From contig CAVWAK010000020.1 in NCBI GenBank assembly GCA_963752745.1, forward strand, positions 62,001-126,000: DNA of 64,000 nt. Reading direction: 5' to 3'. Below, piece after piece: positions 35,418 to 45,096 of this stretch. The notes beneath the pieces were generated by a model that made no database searches, had not been told where the DNA came from, and saw nothing but the letters and a program-made list of their open reading frames with translations. The translations under genes and the position numbers were made by a program. Positions within the stretch are counted from its first letter, which is position 1. Each line of letters begins with the position of its first letter. The DNA is from Thiogranum sp963752745. Its GTDB lineage: Bacteria > Pseudomonadota > Gammaproteobacteria > DSM-19610.

Positions 35418-36596
35418 TTAAGGAGCTACAGTACCTGGCAGTGCCGATTCATGAATCTGGGTGTGGATCAGTTCCACCACCTCCAGAGCATCATCGGACG
35501 CTACAGTAAACAGGGTGATACCACCCTCGGCGGGCAGCGCCGGTTGTGTTGCCTCAAGGTAGTCCTTGAGGTTAACTGTGGCATTCAGCACTGTTTCACC
35601 GTCGGTATCGTAATAGTGGTAGTCAACCACGGTGTTATAGATACTCCTGTCATAGCTCATGGCGCTGTAGTCAACATAGTCTTCGCCGCCCGGCACCAGG
35701 TCATAGATGACGTTGGAATAGAAGACCACATCATTGGTGATTTCACCGGTTTTATCTGCCGAACCACCTAGCAGGGCTGCAGCAATTTCCAGAGCAGAGC
35801 TTTCAGCCAGCAATGGTTCCAGTGCTGCAAGCACTTTTGGATCACCCGTAATGACTGCGATATACAGTGCGAGGTTTTCCAGTGGCGAGTCGATGGTCAC
35901 TCCATCTACCATGATCCTGCCAGCCGGATCCAGGCTGAGCGTAACCCCATCGGCTGTGATCTTCGAAATAGCCTCATCCTCTGCATGCTCGAGCACCTTG
36001 GTCGGTGCGCGGCCCAGATTCAGCCGTCCCAGCTCGACTTCAACAGGAACTAAACCCGCTGGCAGTTCGGCTTCCGGATCGGTTGACAACTCAACTAACT
36101 CGGTCGTCGTGCAGTCAGCATCCGTACAAACTACAACCTGGTAGCAGGTACCGGCATCACAGCTGACTGTCACCGGTAAGCCGGTAACCCCATCCCTGAC
36201 ATAGACCCACAGATCACCGTACTCATCGCCTTTCATGTCACCCGGATTAGGATTACCTTCGCCGCTGTGCGGGTTGAGTTCCTTGTCGCCGCCAGCCCAG
36301 TCCGGACGATCAGAATCGGAGTCATCTTCAGCTTCCAGGACCCGGTCCATGCCACTCTTGCCACCCTGTCCGCCTTGTGTGCCCTGACCACCGGCACCCT
36401 GCTGGCCCTGGCCACCCCGCATACCGCCCTGACCACCCTGTTGACCACCGGTGCCCTGGGCTGCCTGAACATCGCTTATAAAACCTGCGTTGGCAATGCC
36501 ACCACTGATATTTGATGTCACCAAGGGCGCCGCCAACAGGCAGGCAACCGATGCGGCAACCACACTCCTCTTTAAAGTGAGTCGCTTGGTTTTCAT
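35418..36596 (-). CDS. Exported Gly/Gln-rich protein, unknown family (paralog B)
   Basis: 392 residues, AGGAGG before the ATG. Signal peptide at residues 10-45, then Gly-Gln repeats (QGGQGGMRGGQGQQGAGG), then an acidic stretch. The region VEVELGRLNLGRAP, SPLENLALYIAVIT and AAALLGGSADKT aligns with paralog A. An insertion with four Cys (VSCDAGTCYQVVVCTDADCT) is unique to this copy. Tyr-rich C-terminal segment (VDYSAMSYDRSIYNTVVDYHYY). Function unknown. It is the first gene of the Gly-rich pair and has its own promoter candidate. Confidence 0.75.
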   Translation of the reverse strand: MKTKRLTLKRSVVAASVACLLAAPLVTSNISGGIANAGFISDVQAAQGTGGQQGGQGGMRGGQGQQGAGGQGTQGGQGGKSGMDRVLEAEDDSDSDRPDWAGGDKELNPHSGEGNPNPGDMKGDEYGDLWVYVRDGVTGLPVTVSCDAGTCYQVVVCTDADCTTTELVELSTDPEAELPAGLVPVEVELGRLNLGRAPTKVLEHAEDEAISKITADGVTLSLDPAGRIMVDGVTIDSPLENLALYIAVITGDPKVLAALEPLLAESSALEIAAALLGGSADKTGEITNDVVFYSNVIYDLVPGGEDYVDYSAMSYDRSIYNTVVDYHYYDTDGETVLNATVNLKDYLEATQPALPAEGGITLFTVASDDALEVVELIHTQIHESALPGTVAP

Positions 36597-36617
36597 AGTC
36601 CACCTCCTTTCTAATTA

Positions 36618-36644
36618 AGTATATAATTACTTTCTTCTGATCAA
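36618..36644 (-). promoter_or_regulatory. Candidate promoter of paralog B
   Basis: On the minus strand TTGATC (36639-36644) and TATACT (36618-36623) are separated by 15 bases, slightly short for a sigma-70 promoter. It is in a very AT-rich stretch 22 bases before the start codon, so the leader would be short. An alternative is that an upstream pair serves and these boxes are coincidental. Confidence 0.35.
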
Positions 36645-36787
36645 ATAATAGTGCTTGATTCGTCGACAGGCATTGCGAATTATCAATTTGATACTTTGTA
36701 TTGGTGCGAAAAAAATACCGTTCAGTATGTGCCAAATCGTTGTGCCGCCAGGCATAAACACTCAGATCTGATACCGGCTGAGTGACC

Positions 36788-39351
36788 CTAGAACTGCACC
36801 CCCAGACCCAGGCGGAATAACGTTTCGCTGTTAGCGAATTCCATATCGTCAGGACTGCTGTGACTGGTTACAAAGTCGTAGTTCTCGTAGTTGGTGTAGG
36901 TGTAATCAAGTCGCGCAAAGCTCTGCTTGTTCAAGGGAATCTCTGCACCCAGACCCACTCGGGTACCGTACTTTGTGTCATCCCGGTCAACATCGTTGTC
37001 GGTATTGTTTCCCTTGTCCCACTCCGTATTGAAGCGGGTATCCACACCGCCTGCGCGAAGGTAGAGCAGAGTGCCATTATCCAGCAGGTAGCCACCCCGG
37101 AGGGATAACCCGCTGGTGTCCTTCTTTTCGACAGAAAAATTCCGCTCACCCGATGCGCTGCGCTGCTTCCACTTGGCGGTACTCATCTCCAGCTCGGCCT
37201 CGAGGCCAGCGTACCAGCGCCTCCAGGTCAGGCCATAACCGGCAAACACACCGCCCGTGACACCCGTCTGTGCGCCAAAATCTCCATCAAAAGCAAACGG
37301 CCCGCCGGTACCTGCACCGCTGCCTTCAAAATACGTACCTCTCAGGTCACTGTTCAGCGAACCATGCCCGGCATGGGTGCCCGCATAAAATCCGTTTCGT
37401 TCAATCGGTGCCGTCTCTGATTTTTTATCAACGGTCCCACCAAAACGCCAGCCAAGCCCCAGGCGGAACAGGTTCTGGTCAGGATCCAGCTTCTCGACCT
37501 CGGTAACCACGTCAGCCTCGTAACTGTCATAATCGGTGTAACTGTAATCAAGGCGCACAAACAGACGTTCACTCGCAGGCACATCGGCGCCAAGCCCATA
37601 ACGGATGCCCGTCTGGTTTGTCGAATCATCAACAGCATTTTCCGGCAGATCATTCACCTTGTAGTCAACCTTCAGCTTGCTGCGCACGGCACCGGCCCGC
37701 CCATACAGGAGCACACCATTGGGAACCGTATAGCCAAGCCGGGCGGTTAGTCCATATGAATGCTCGTGCTCTGCGTTCAGGCTGCGACTGTCGGGTTTGT
37801 TGTCGCTATAGTTGATATCAACCCGGTTCTTGCTAACGTCCAGCTCAACACCCAGATACCAGCGGCTTAGATCAATGCCATAACCAGCGAACAGCCCGGC
37901 ATCAATGTCCCGGTCCCCGTATTCGGCGCGACTGGCACTGCCGCCAAGCTCCCCATCTGTACGGATATGGAAAGCATCGTAACCAAGCTGGGCACCGGCA
38001 TATAATCCCGGCCAGCCAGCCTCCACCCAGGGCAAACTCAAGCGGTCTGCCCCCGCTGCGAAACCTGATTTCTGTACTGGATAAAGGAGCGTGCCCAGTG
38101 AAAGAAAGACCTGGTTGCGGCCATAGTCAGCGGGCTCCTGTTGACCGGCCGGGTTAGCAACCTCCTCCGTGAGATTGGAATCGCGACTCGTTACACGATA
38201 ACCGGCACCAATATAAAAGCGTGGATCAAGGAAATAGCGCAGTGCAAGCTGACCACCATAAACATCATCCTCGCGACTGCACATCCTGGTAGTCTTCCCG
38301 TCCGACTGACATATCGGCGGTCACCCTGAGCCGGGATGTTAAACGGTGACTCAAATCAGCGGACAACGCTGTGTGCAGGTAGCTCGATGCACCGAATAAC
38401 GTGGTCTCTTCCAGGGACCGGGACAGTTTGGCAGTCACCTTCGTCCTGGGCGATGCCAGCCAGTCGAGACGACCGCCAAAGTCCGGTTTGCTCACTGTAG
38501 AAAACCTTGAATCATCGTAATCCTGACTGAGCTTGCCGACTTCCACTTCGCCCCTCAGCCGGTTGGAAAAGCGAGCCTTGATCCCTGCACCGGCGCGATA
38601 ACCGTCCGAGTCGCGCCTGAAGCCGTTATCATCAGTTTGACTATCATAGTCGCGCTTATCCCAGACGCCTTGCAGAAAGAGGTCGTAGCGGCTGTTAACT
38701 GGAAAGGTCAATCGCCCGCCTGCACCGAGGATGTCCCTGTCCCGGTCATCGTTATCTAGGTTCGGGACATTATCGAAGTCGAGGCGTTCAAAAGTACCAC
38801 CCACCCGCAGTTCCACCTTTTTGATCTGATGGCTGATACCTATATGCGCATGCATTAAATCGTAAGTGGTAGGTTTTTCTCCGGCGAACTGATCATCGGG
38901 GGAACTGCGGTCCTCGTGCCGTGAGCTAAATCCGGCACCACCAAACAGGTTGGTCTGTTCCGAAATATCGTAACGCCCATCGAGTTCGGCCCAATAGTCG
39001 TCATAGTCTTCATCATTGTTAGAGTAGTACTGAGCAAACGCCCCGCCGGCTGAAAGCTCCAACTCGTGCTCTGTCCCAGGTTGATTTCGCGGTGATGTCC
39101 GGATACAGAATGGTGAGTGTGTCATCGACCTCGTTATCCCGTGTCGCAAAAATATTACTGTCATACATTTCCGAGACTACAATATCGGGCAATATCAGGA
39201 AGCTTCCAAGTTGAATACCATCTGCCGGCTCAATGGCCATCCGTTTCGAATCAACCTCAACCTGGCCACGCTCCTGCGCGCAGACTACGTCGGTGAAAAC
39301 ACCGCCCACCATTAGCACCAAAACAGCGCCAACAAGACTATTTTGCTTCAT
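36788..39351 (-). pseudogene. Triple beta-barrel outer-membrane protein, interrupted by frameshifts
   Basis: Three frames join into about 853 residues. The N-terminus has a signal peptide (LVGAVLVLMVGGVF) and a BBP2-type barrel of the kind found in exopolysaccharide export proteins (LPDIVVSEMYDSNIFATR; LSAGGAFAQYYSN). This is followed by two OmpA/Omp25-like barrels, each opening with G(L/F)YAG and ending in FRLGLG(W/V). Shifts near 39069 and 38275 are each one extra base; deletion at the first gives TWDRHELELSAGG. The C-terminus ends in VQF. Position beside the electron-conduit genes suggests a surface role. No exact relative is known to me. Confidence 0.72.
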
Positions 39352-39569
39352 TCATTTTTCCCAGGTAATCCCGACATACTTCGACACATAATCCCCAATA
39401 GCGGATGCGCTATCGTTTGAATTGCGGCCTTTCAACCAACAACTGCATTTTTCACACCCGCCCGCATCTACTCAGATGCAACATCATGACAACATTTATC
39501 ACATCCGCAGGTATTTTATTCGTAATCTTGACTAAATAACTTGATATCTATCAATTTACACATACAGAT
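39352..39569. other. AT-rich intergenic region
   Basis: 218 bases between the triple-barrel gene and an IS3 remnant. GGGA precedes the barrel start at 39351. It probably holds the barrel gene promoter. It may also hold the broken left part of the insertion sequence, but nothing recognisable remains. Confidence 0.4.
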
Positions 39570-39845
39570 ATGAGCAGACATGGATTACCCTGGCATCATT
39601 CGATGAAGAATCAGATCTTGTTGGAAAACTATTATCTGCCCGGTGAACTCAAAGCTGCGCTGCAGACGTTTGCAGACTACTACAACCACGAGCGCTATCA
39701 CGAGTCACTCAAAAACCTGACGCCGGCAGATGTGTTTTATGGTCGTGGACAGGAAATACTGGATCAACGGGAAAAGATCAAACTGGTCACTTTGGCGATG
39801 CGCAGGAAAATGCACTACGATAATCAGGCAAGACAACTAACCTAG
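39570..39845 (+). mobile_element. IS3-family transposase, C-terminal remnant
   Basis: 91 codons. DYYNHERYHESLKNLTPADV is the C-terminal end of the DDE integrase core of IS3-type OrfB, including its last conserved Glu helix region. KNQILLENYYLPGELKAAL and REKIKLVTLAMRRKM also match. The DDE Asp residues and OrfA are missing, so the element is dead. No inverted repeats could be placed with confidence. It marks the right edge of the cytochrome region. Confidence 0.8.
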
Positions 39846-40270
39846 ATGAGCTAATGTGTCTCTTAAGTCAGGCCGCGATGTGTCCAAAATGGTTCGACGA
39901 CGTACAGTTCGAGTTTATAGACATCGTTCTCTAGGGTGGACATCATAATTTTAGTTTCATGGGATCGAGTCTTTAGATATGCGAATGAAGCCAACGCAGG
40001 TATTGTTGCATCGGTGTAGACGTTATCAGATATCGATGGATCAGTGCCGCTGACGTTAATTTCATAATAATCACTCAAGGGTTTTTATTCCAGCCAGAAC
40101 GTGATGAAAAAATAGATCCTCTAGCAATCTTGTAATGCTGCCTATGCCACTGAATTCATTTGCTAGCGGCGGCCAAACGGTACGCTGAGAAAAGCCGCGC
40201 GGCCAGAGCACCTGGCGCGCCTACCGAGCCGATTGGTGACAGTTCGAAGCTTGGTGTGCTTGCTTAGGGC
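39846..40270. other. Gene-poor stretch right of the IS3 remnant
   Basis: 425 bases. One minus-strand frame (39863-40078, 71 codons: MSDYYEINVSGTDPSISDNV) is open but has no recognised domain, and I give it little weight. The part from 40160 has GC-rich inverted segments (AGCCGCGCGGC; CTGGCGCGCC). No clear terminator for either flanking gene was found. Confidence 0.4.
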
Positions 40271-42148
40271 TCAATCCATTACCCGCTGCGCCGGAGACCC
40301 TCCCCAGGGAGACTCCTGCAACCAGGTATACACCTGACTCACCGCCAGAGGCCGCGCCATGTGATAGCCCTGCCCGATGTCGCAACCGAGTCGTTTGAGC
40401 AGTTCCATAATTACGCCGTTTTCAACGCCCTCGGCCACGACCTTCAGTCCCAGGTTATGGGCGAGATCGATAGTGGAATGCACAATTGTTGCGTCGTCAC
40501 TGTCCTTCTCCATATCGCGGACAAATGACCTATCGATTTTGATCTCTGCTACCGGCAGTTTCTTGAGATAAGCCAGCGAAGAATAGCCTGTGCCGAAGTC
40601 ATCAATACTGAATTTCACGCCCATTTGGCTGATCTCAGTAATCGCTCGGAGCGCCTGCTCCGGGTCACGCATCATCGCGCTTTCCGTAACTTCCAGCGTG
40701 ATAAGCTCTGGTGCTAGTTCATATTCTCTGAGAACATTTTCGACTTCGTCGCTGAGCCCTTTATTCAACAAATCGTTTGCGGACAGGTTTATCGATACAC
40801 TCAGTGGGTAACCATCATGCGAGAATCCCGAACATTGTTGCGCTGCATGCCTAAGAACCCATTGACTCAACTGGCCGATCATACCCGTCTCTTCCGCCAT
40901 GGGGATAAACTCATCCGGCGGTATGAAGCCGCGCTCTTTATGCATCCACCGCACAAGCGCCTCAAAACCTGTAACAGTACCGCTACCAAGGTCAATCTTA
41001 GGCTGATAGTACAGTTCAAGCGCATCTTCATTAATAACTTCCCGCAACTCACTCATCAGCGTTAGGCGGGGCGCGCTGAAATGATCTTGTTCTGGCGCAT
41101 AGACCACGCAACCCTCGTGACCTCGTTTGGCTGTGTACATCGCCACATCGGCCCGTTGCAGCAGTGTTTCCGGATTATCACCGTGTTCAGGGAAGTGGGC
41201 GATACTCATGCGCGCACTGACATCCAGAGTAAGGCCGCCCACATAAAAGGGTTTTTCAAATGTCTCTTGCACCCGTTGCGCAACACCCATGGCTGCATCC
41301 TTGCTTGAGAGCATGGGTAGAACAAGCGCAAACTCGTCCCCACCAAGCCTTGCCACTGTTTCCGTGTCAATGGATTCATCCACGCGTGCGACCGTATCTC
41401 CACGACGCAGTCCGGAGCTCAGACGTTCGCCTACGTGCTGCAATAGCATGTCCCCATTTTCATGACCCAAGGTATTATTGATCTCCTGAAAGCGATCCAG
41501 ATTGATCAGCAATACGGCAACGCACTTGTTCGAACGCTCCGCACTATAAATGCACTGTTGCAGTCGATCCTGCAATAACGTTCTGTTTGGCAGCCCGGTT
41601 AACGTATCGTGTAACGCCACATGCCTGGCGCGCTCTTCAACCTGCAAGCGGTTACGCGTCTCCAGCTGCAGCTCGCGGGTTCGCTCTTCTACTGCCTCTT
41701 GTAAGCACCTGTTGTGGTCGTTTAAACGTTCGTGTAGTTGACAGACTTCTGTGATCGTATTTAGACGCGCAATAACTTCGAGGCGGTCGAAAGGTTTGGT
41801 GAGAAATTCCTTGGCCCCACTGGCAAGTGCTCGCAGCTTGGTATCCTGATCATTATCTGCGGTAAGCATGAGCACGGGCAGATAGGCGCTGCTGTCAAGC
41901 GCCCCAATCTGTCCCATGACTGCAAATCCATCCAGGTGCGGCATATTCAGGTCGAGCAACACTGCGTGGGGCCGTATCTGTTGATACAAAACAGCCGCCT
42001 GCCGCGAATCCGTGGTGCTGTGTATATTATTAAAGCCGGCCAACTCGAGAATTTTCTTCAGCAAACCGACACTGTCTGGAGCGTCATCAACGATCAGTAT
42101 TCTCGCATCCGGGTCGTGCGCTTTCAGTTTCACAAAATCATCCGCCAT
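40271..42148 (-). CDS. Response regulator with REC, GGDEF and EAL domains
   Basis: About 625 residues from the ATG at 42148 (a TTG at 42163 is also in frame). Receiver domain with phospho-Asp in HAVLLDLNMPHLDG and Lys in KEFLTKPFD. A coiled-coil (residues 140-180) links to GGDEF with an intact RLGGDEFALVLP motif, then an EAL domain with FEALVRW, DDFGTGYSSLAYLKKLPV and AEGVEN. It can in principle make and break c-di-GMP. It follows a receiver protein and a hybrid kinase in the same direction, and these probably phosphorylate it. Confidence 0.92.
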   Translation of the reverse strand: MADDFVKLKAHDPDARILIVDDAPDSVGLLKKILELAGFNNIHSTTDSRQAAVLYQQIRPHAVLLDLNMPHLDGFAVMGQIGALDSSAYLPVLMLTADNDQDTKLRALASGAKEFLTKPFDRLEVIARLNTITEVCQLHERLNDHNRCLQEAVEERTRELQLETRNRLQVEERARHVALHDTLTGLPNRTLLQDRLQQCIYSAERSNKCVAVLLINLDRFQEINNTLGHENGDMLLQHVGERLSSGLRRGDTVARVDESIDTETVARLGGDEFALVLPMLSSKDAAMGVAQRVQETFEKPFYVGGLTLDVSARMSIAHFPEHGDNPETLLQRADVAMYTAKRGHEGCVVYAPEQDHFSAPRLTLMSELREVINEDALELYYQPKIDLGSGTVTGFEALVRWMHKERGFIPPDEFIPMAEETGMIGQLSQWVLRHAAQQCSGFSHDGYPLSVSINLSANDLLNKGLSDEVENVLREYELAPELITLEVTESAMMRDPEQALRAITEISQMGVKFSIDDFGTGYSSLAYLKKLPVAEIKIDRSFVRDMEKDSDDATIVHSTIDLAHNLGLKVVAEGVENGVIMELLKRLGCDIGQGYHMARPLAVSQVYTWLQESPWGGSPAQRVMD

Positions 42149-42230
42149 GCGCTCAGCTTGCAATACACCTTATGACCAAGCCGCTTGCCTTGATTTCGTT
42201 GCGATGCCTGTGTTTCTCCTCGCACTCCGG

Positions 42231-42623
42231 TCACGCTGCAGTACCTTCATCCACGAATTTATCGACGAGCATCTGAAACTTACTGATGGAAAACGGTTTG
42301 ACTATAAATCCTCTGGCGCCGCGTTCTATCGCCACTTGAACATTCTCGAACGTACTATGGGCGCTTACCATAACGACGAAGGCATCAGGCCTACCTGCTA
42401 ATATTTCTTCAAGAGCATCGAGTCCATTTTTGTCTGGCATATCGATATCCAGGAAGGTAATGTCCGGCTTCTGCTTTCCGTGCCTGTGTACGGCTTGCAT
42501 GCCCTCAGCAACTTCTCCTATTACTTCGCATCCAATATTGGTCACAGCGGTACGAATCCAACTGCGGATGATGGGTTCGTCATCGACTATCAACACCGTT
42601 GGATTATTTGACCGCGTGCTCAT
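42231..42623 (-). CDS. Single-domain response regulator
   Basis: 130 residues, CheY-like. Acidic pocket in VLIVDDEPII, phospho-Asp in DITFLDIDMPDKNG, Thr/Ser in VVMVSAHSTF and Lys in GFIVKPF. No output domain. It lies between a hybrid histidine kinase and the REC-GGDEF-EAL gene, so it likely acts as a phosphotransfer intermediate or a partner-binding switch in that cassette. Confidence 0.9.
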   Translation of the reverse strand: MSTRSNNPTVLIVDDEPIIRSWIRTAVTNIGCEVIGEVAEGMQAVHRHGKQKPDITFLDIDMPDKNGLDALEEILAGRPDAFVVMVSAHSTFENVQVAIERGARGFIVKPFSISKFQMLVDKFVDEGTAA

Positions 42624-42654
42624 CTACAATAACTCATAATCGACGTTGTGAAAT

Positions 42655-44823
42655 TCATGCATGTTCCTGCATTGACGCTAGTTGCTTGAACTGGATTGTC
42701 GCCTGCTCACACAATGCATTCAATGCCGTCAAATTCCCATTCAACGACGCATACTCTTCCTGTTTGACTTGCTTTTCTATTACGGCTGCTTGCTCAGTTA
42801 TGTCAGGGAATCCGAAACTTCCCGCGATGCCCTTGAGTTTGTGCGCAAGGCTCGCGAGTTCTTGCCAGTCTGCCTGATCGCAGGACTCGCGCATTGACTG
42901 GACTCGACCCGGAAGATCCTCGATGAAGGTTGTAGCGAGTTCCAACAGATCGGGATCATATTCGACCGCCGGTTTTGCAGTGTTGCGTGCCTGTGGCTCT
43001 GTCGCTCCGGGTAGGTAACGAGCGAGCGCTTCATAGAAGGGCCCTGTTTCAATGGGTTTGCTCAGGAAGGCGTCGCAGCCGGCGCGGCTACAGCGCTCAC
43101 GATCCTCCTTCATCGCATTTGCGGTGAGTGCCACGATCGGCCCGGTGTAGCCGGCTTTACGCAGCCATTGCGTTGCTTCGATACCATCCATGACAGGCAT
43201 CTGCATATCCATCAATACCAGTTGAAAGTCGCCCGCCAGCGCCTTTTCGACGGCTTCCTGTCCGTTGCTCGCACAATCGACTTCCGCGCCCGCCTTACTG
43301 ATGTACATAGTGATGAGACGCTGGTTATCAGGGCTGTCTTCGGCCAACAACACCCGCCCCCCCACTCTGCCCACCGGCACGGGTGCACTTGACACTTCGC
43401 AAACGCCTTTGGCCGCCGCAACTGTGCCGCTGGTCAGGCTCACGGTATCGATTGGACCTGTAGCAATCGCTACATCTATTCGCGTTCCTACGTCTTGCAG
43501 GCTTTGCAACTTAATCGATCCACCGAGCTTCTCGGTCAGCTGCTTTGAGATAAATAAGCCCAGACCGGTTCCACCAAAGCGGCGGGTGGTTGAGGCATCC
43601 GCTTGCGAAAACGGCGTGAACATTCTGTGTTGCTGCTCCGGCGTCATCCCGATCCCGGTGTCTATCACTGAAAAACAGAGTTCCTGATCCGCAGGCATGT
43701 ACTTGACACATACACGCACACTGCCCTTTTCGGTAAACTTGACCGCGTTACCACACAAGTTGAGAAGAATCTGCTTAAGCCGTGTCGGGTCGGTTACGAT
43801 TCGTTCCGGCAGCGGGTACTCATGCTCTATCTCAAAGGAAAGCCCTTTTTCCCGTGCCTGCATACCGATCACTGACTCGATATCTACCAGAATCGGAAGT
43901 ATCGCCGTTTCAAAACACTCAACTTCGAGGCGGTTGGACTCAATTTTAGACAAATCGAGGATTTCGTTGATAACGTGCAGCAAATGCCTGCCATTGCTAA
44001 TGATCGTGTGCGTCGCGCCAGCGCGTTCCGTTTCAGGCATGTCACTGTCGAGCGACGCCTCTGCAAAGCCGATTATAGCGGTCAAGGGGGTGCGGATTTC
44101 ATGGCTCATATTGGCTAGGAACTGCGACTTGAGCTGATTGGCGTTAACCTCTGCCGATTTCGCTTTAACCAGCATATGTTCTGTGTTGAATGTTTTTCGA
44201 ACAACGAAAACCGCCGTAACGATACCCAGAAACAGCGTCGTTATGCCCAGTGTGCCGACCAGCAGGTAGGCTGTACGATTATAGGATCCGATGTCAGATA
44301 GCTCAACCTGGACTTTCTCACGGCTACTGGCAAGCAGTGTGGTCAACTCGCCGAGCACCTGATCCTGTTTCGGAATTACTTCATCGTGCAATCGTTTATT
44401 GGCGGAGTCAATCCGGCCATCCAGTATCATTCTCGCTACTTCGTCTTGTGCAAGGGAGTTTTCAGCGACATGTGGCTGAATACTGCGCCACACCTCGTGG
44501 TAACTGGCATTCAGATTCATGGAGAGCAACATGTCGCGCGCCGCGACAAATTCCGCAGCCTTTTCGCTGAACAGCATGTTTTGTTCGTCAAGCTCGAATG
44601 GATCGTTGATCAGTATCATACGATGCAGCACCAGTGCCCGCTTGTGCGCGGAATCGCGCATGGTCAGCAGTAGTTCCGTCGCCTTTTGCTGATTCACAAC
44701 GGTATGTAAGTGCTGGTTGTTTCCATCGATGGTGATGACCCACACGCCCATCAGTAAAAGCAGTAAAAACAACATGGCGCTGAAGCCAGCAGCGATCACC
44801 AGTTTCGAGCTGTACTTGTTCAT
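42655..44823 (-). CDS. Hybrid sensor histidine kinase with receiver and HPt domains
   Basis: 722 residues. Two membrane helices (about 10-32 and 183-205) enclose a periplasmic helical sensor of about 150 residues. HisKA with FLANMSHEIRTPLTAIIGFA (phospho-His), ATPase boxes LLNLCGNAVKFTEKG, DTGIGM and GGTGLGLFISKQL. Receiver Asp in FQLVLMDMQMPVMDG and a C-terminal HPt His in LASLAHKLKGIAGSFG. This is the full BarA-type phosphorelay. Signal unknown. First gene of the cassette with the two regulators that follow. Confidence 0.94.
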   Translation of the reverse strand: MNKYSSKLVIAAGFSAMLFLLLLLMGVWVITIDGNNQHLHTVVNQQKATELLLTMRDSAHKRALVLHRMILINDPFELDEQNMLFSEKAAEFVAARDMLLSMNLNASYHEVWRSIQPHVAENSLAQDEVARMILDGRIDSANKRLHDEVIPKQDQVLGELTTLLASSREKVQVELSDIGSYNRTAYLLVGTLGITTLFLGIVTAVFVVRKTFNTEHMLVKAKSAEVNANQLKSQFLANMSHEIRTPLTAIIGFAEASLDSDMPETERAGATHTIISNGRHLLHVINEILDLSKIESNRLEVECFETAILPILVDIESVIGMQAREKGLSFEIEHEYPLPERIVTDPTRLKQILLNLCGNAVKFTEKGSVRVCVKYMPADQELCFSVIDTGIGMTPEQQHRMFTPFSQADASTTRRFGGTGLGLFISKQLTEKLGGSIKLQSLQDVGTRIDVAIATGPIDTVSLTSGTVAAAKGVCEVSSAPVPVGRVGGRVLLAEDSPDNQRLITMYISKAGAEVDCASNGQEAVEKALAGDFQLVLMDMQMPVMDGIEATQWLRKAGYTGPIVALTANAMKEDRERCSRAGCDAFLSKPIETGPFYEALARYLPGATEPQARNTAKPAVEYDPDLLELATTFIEDLPGRVQSMRESCDQADWQELASLAHKLKGIAGSFGFPDITEQAAVIEKQVKQEEYASLNGNLTALNALCEQATIQFKQLASMQEHA

Positions 44824-45096
44824 TTTCTAGTTACACTAATGCGCATCTTAATCACATCGAAATACCAGCAAGCATCCTTCGCATGTTCTGTTAGCTGCAG
44901 TGCTGTTTATGAAGGTATTTGCAGGAGTATGCATTTACAGTAACCAGCCGCAGACAGGCACAAAAATTCCTGGTCAGTTTGTCGACCACCATAAGGAATA
45001 CTTAACACGTCGGCCCGCCTGTAGTTACAGGGCTTGAAGCTATCGAACGCGCCCCGGAGGCTGTGCTGAACTTGATGCTCGCGGCGGTTGGGCTCC
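44824..45096. other. Intergenic region upstream of the hybrid kinase
   Basis: 273 bases. Contains the promoter region for the minus-strand kinase cassette; no -10/-35 pair could be chosen with confidence. No gene or clear hairpin terminator for the upstream TerB-like gene was seen. Confidence 0.35.

Noticed and set aside
39863..40078. 71-codon minus-strand frame as a real gene
   Set aside because: No similarity, no ribosome site, and located in IS-flanked gene-poor DNA; kept only as a note.
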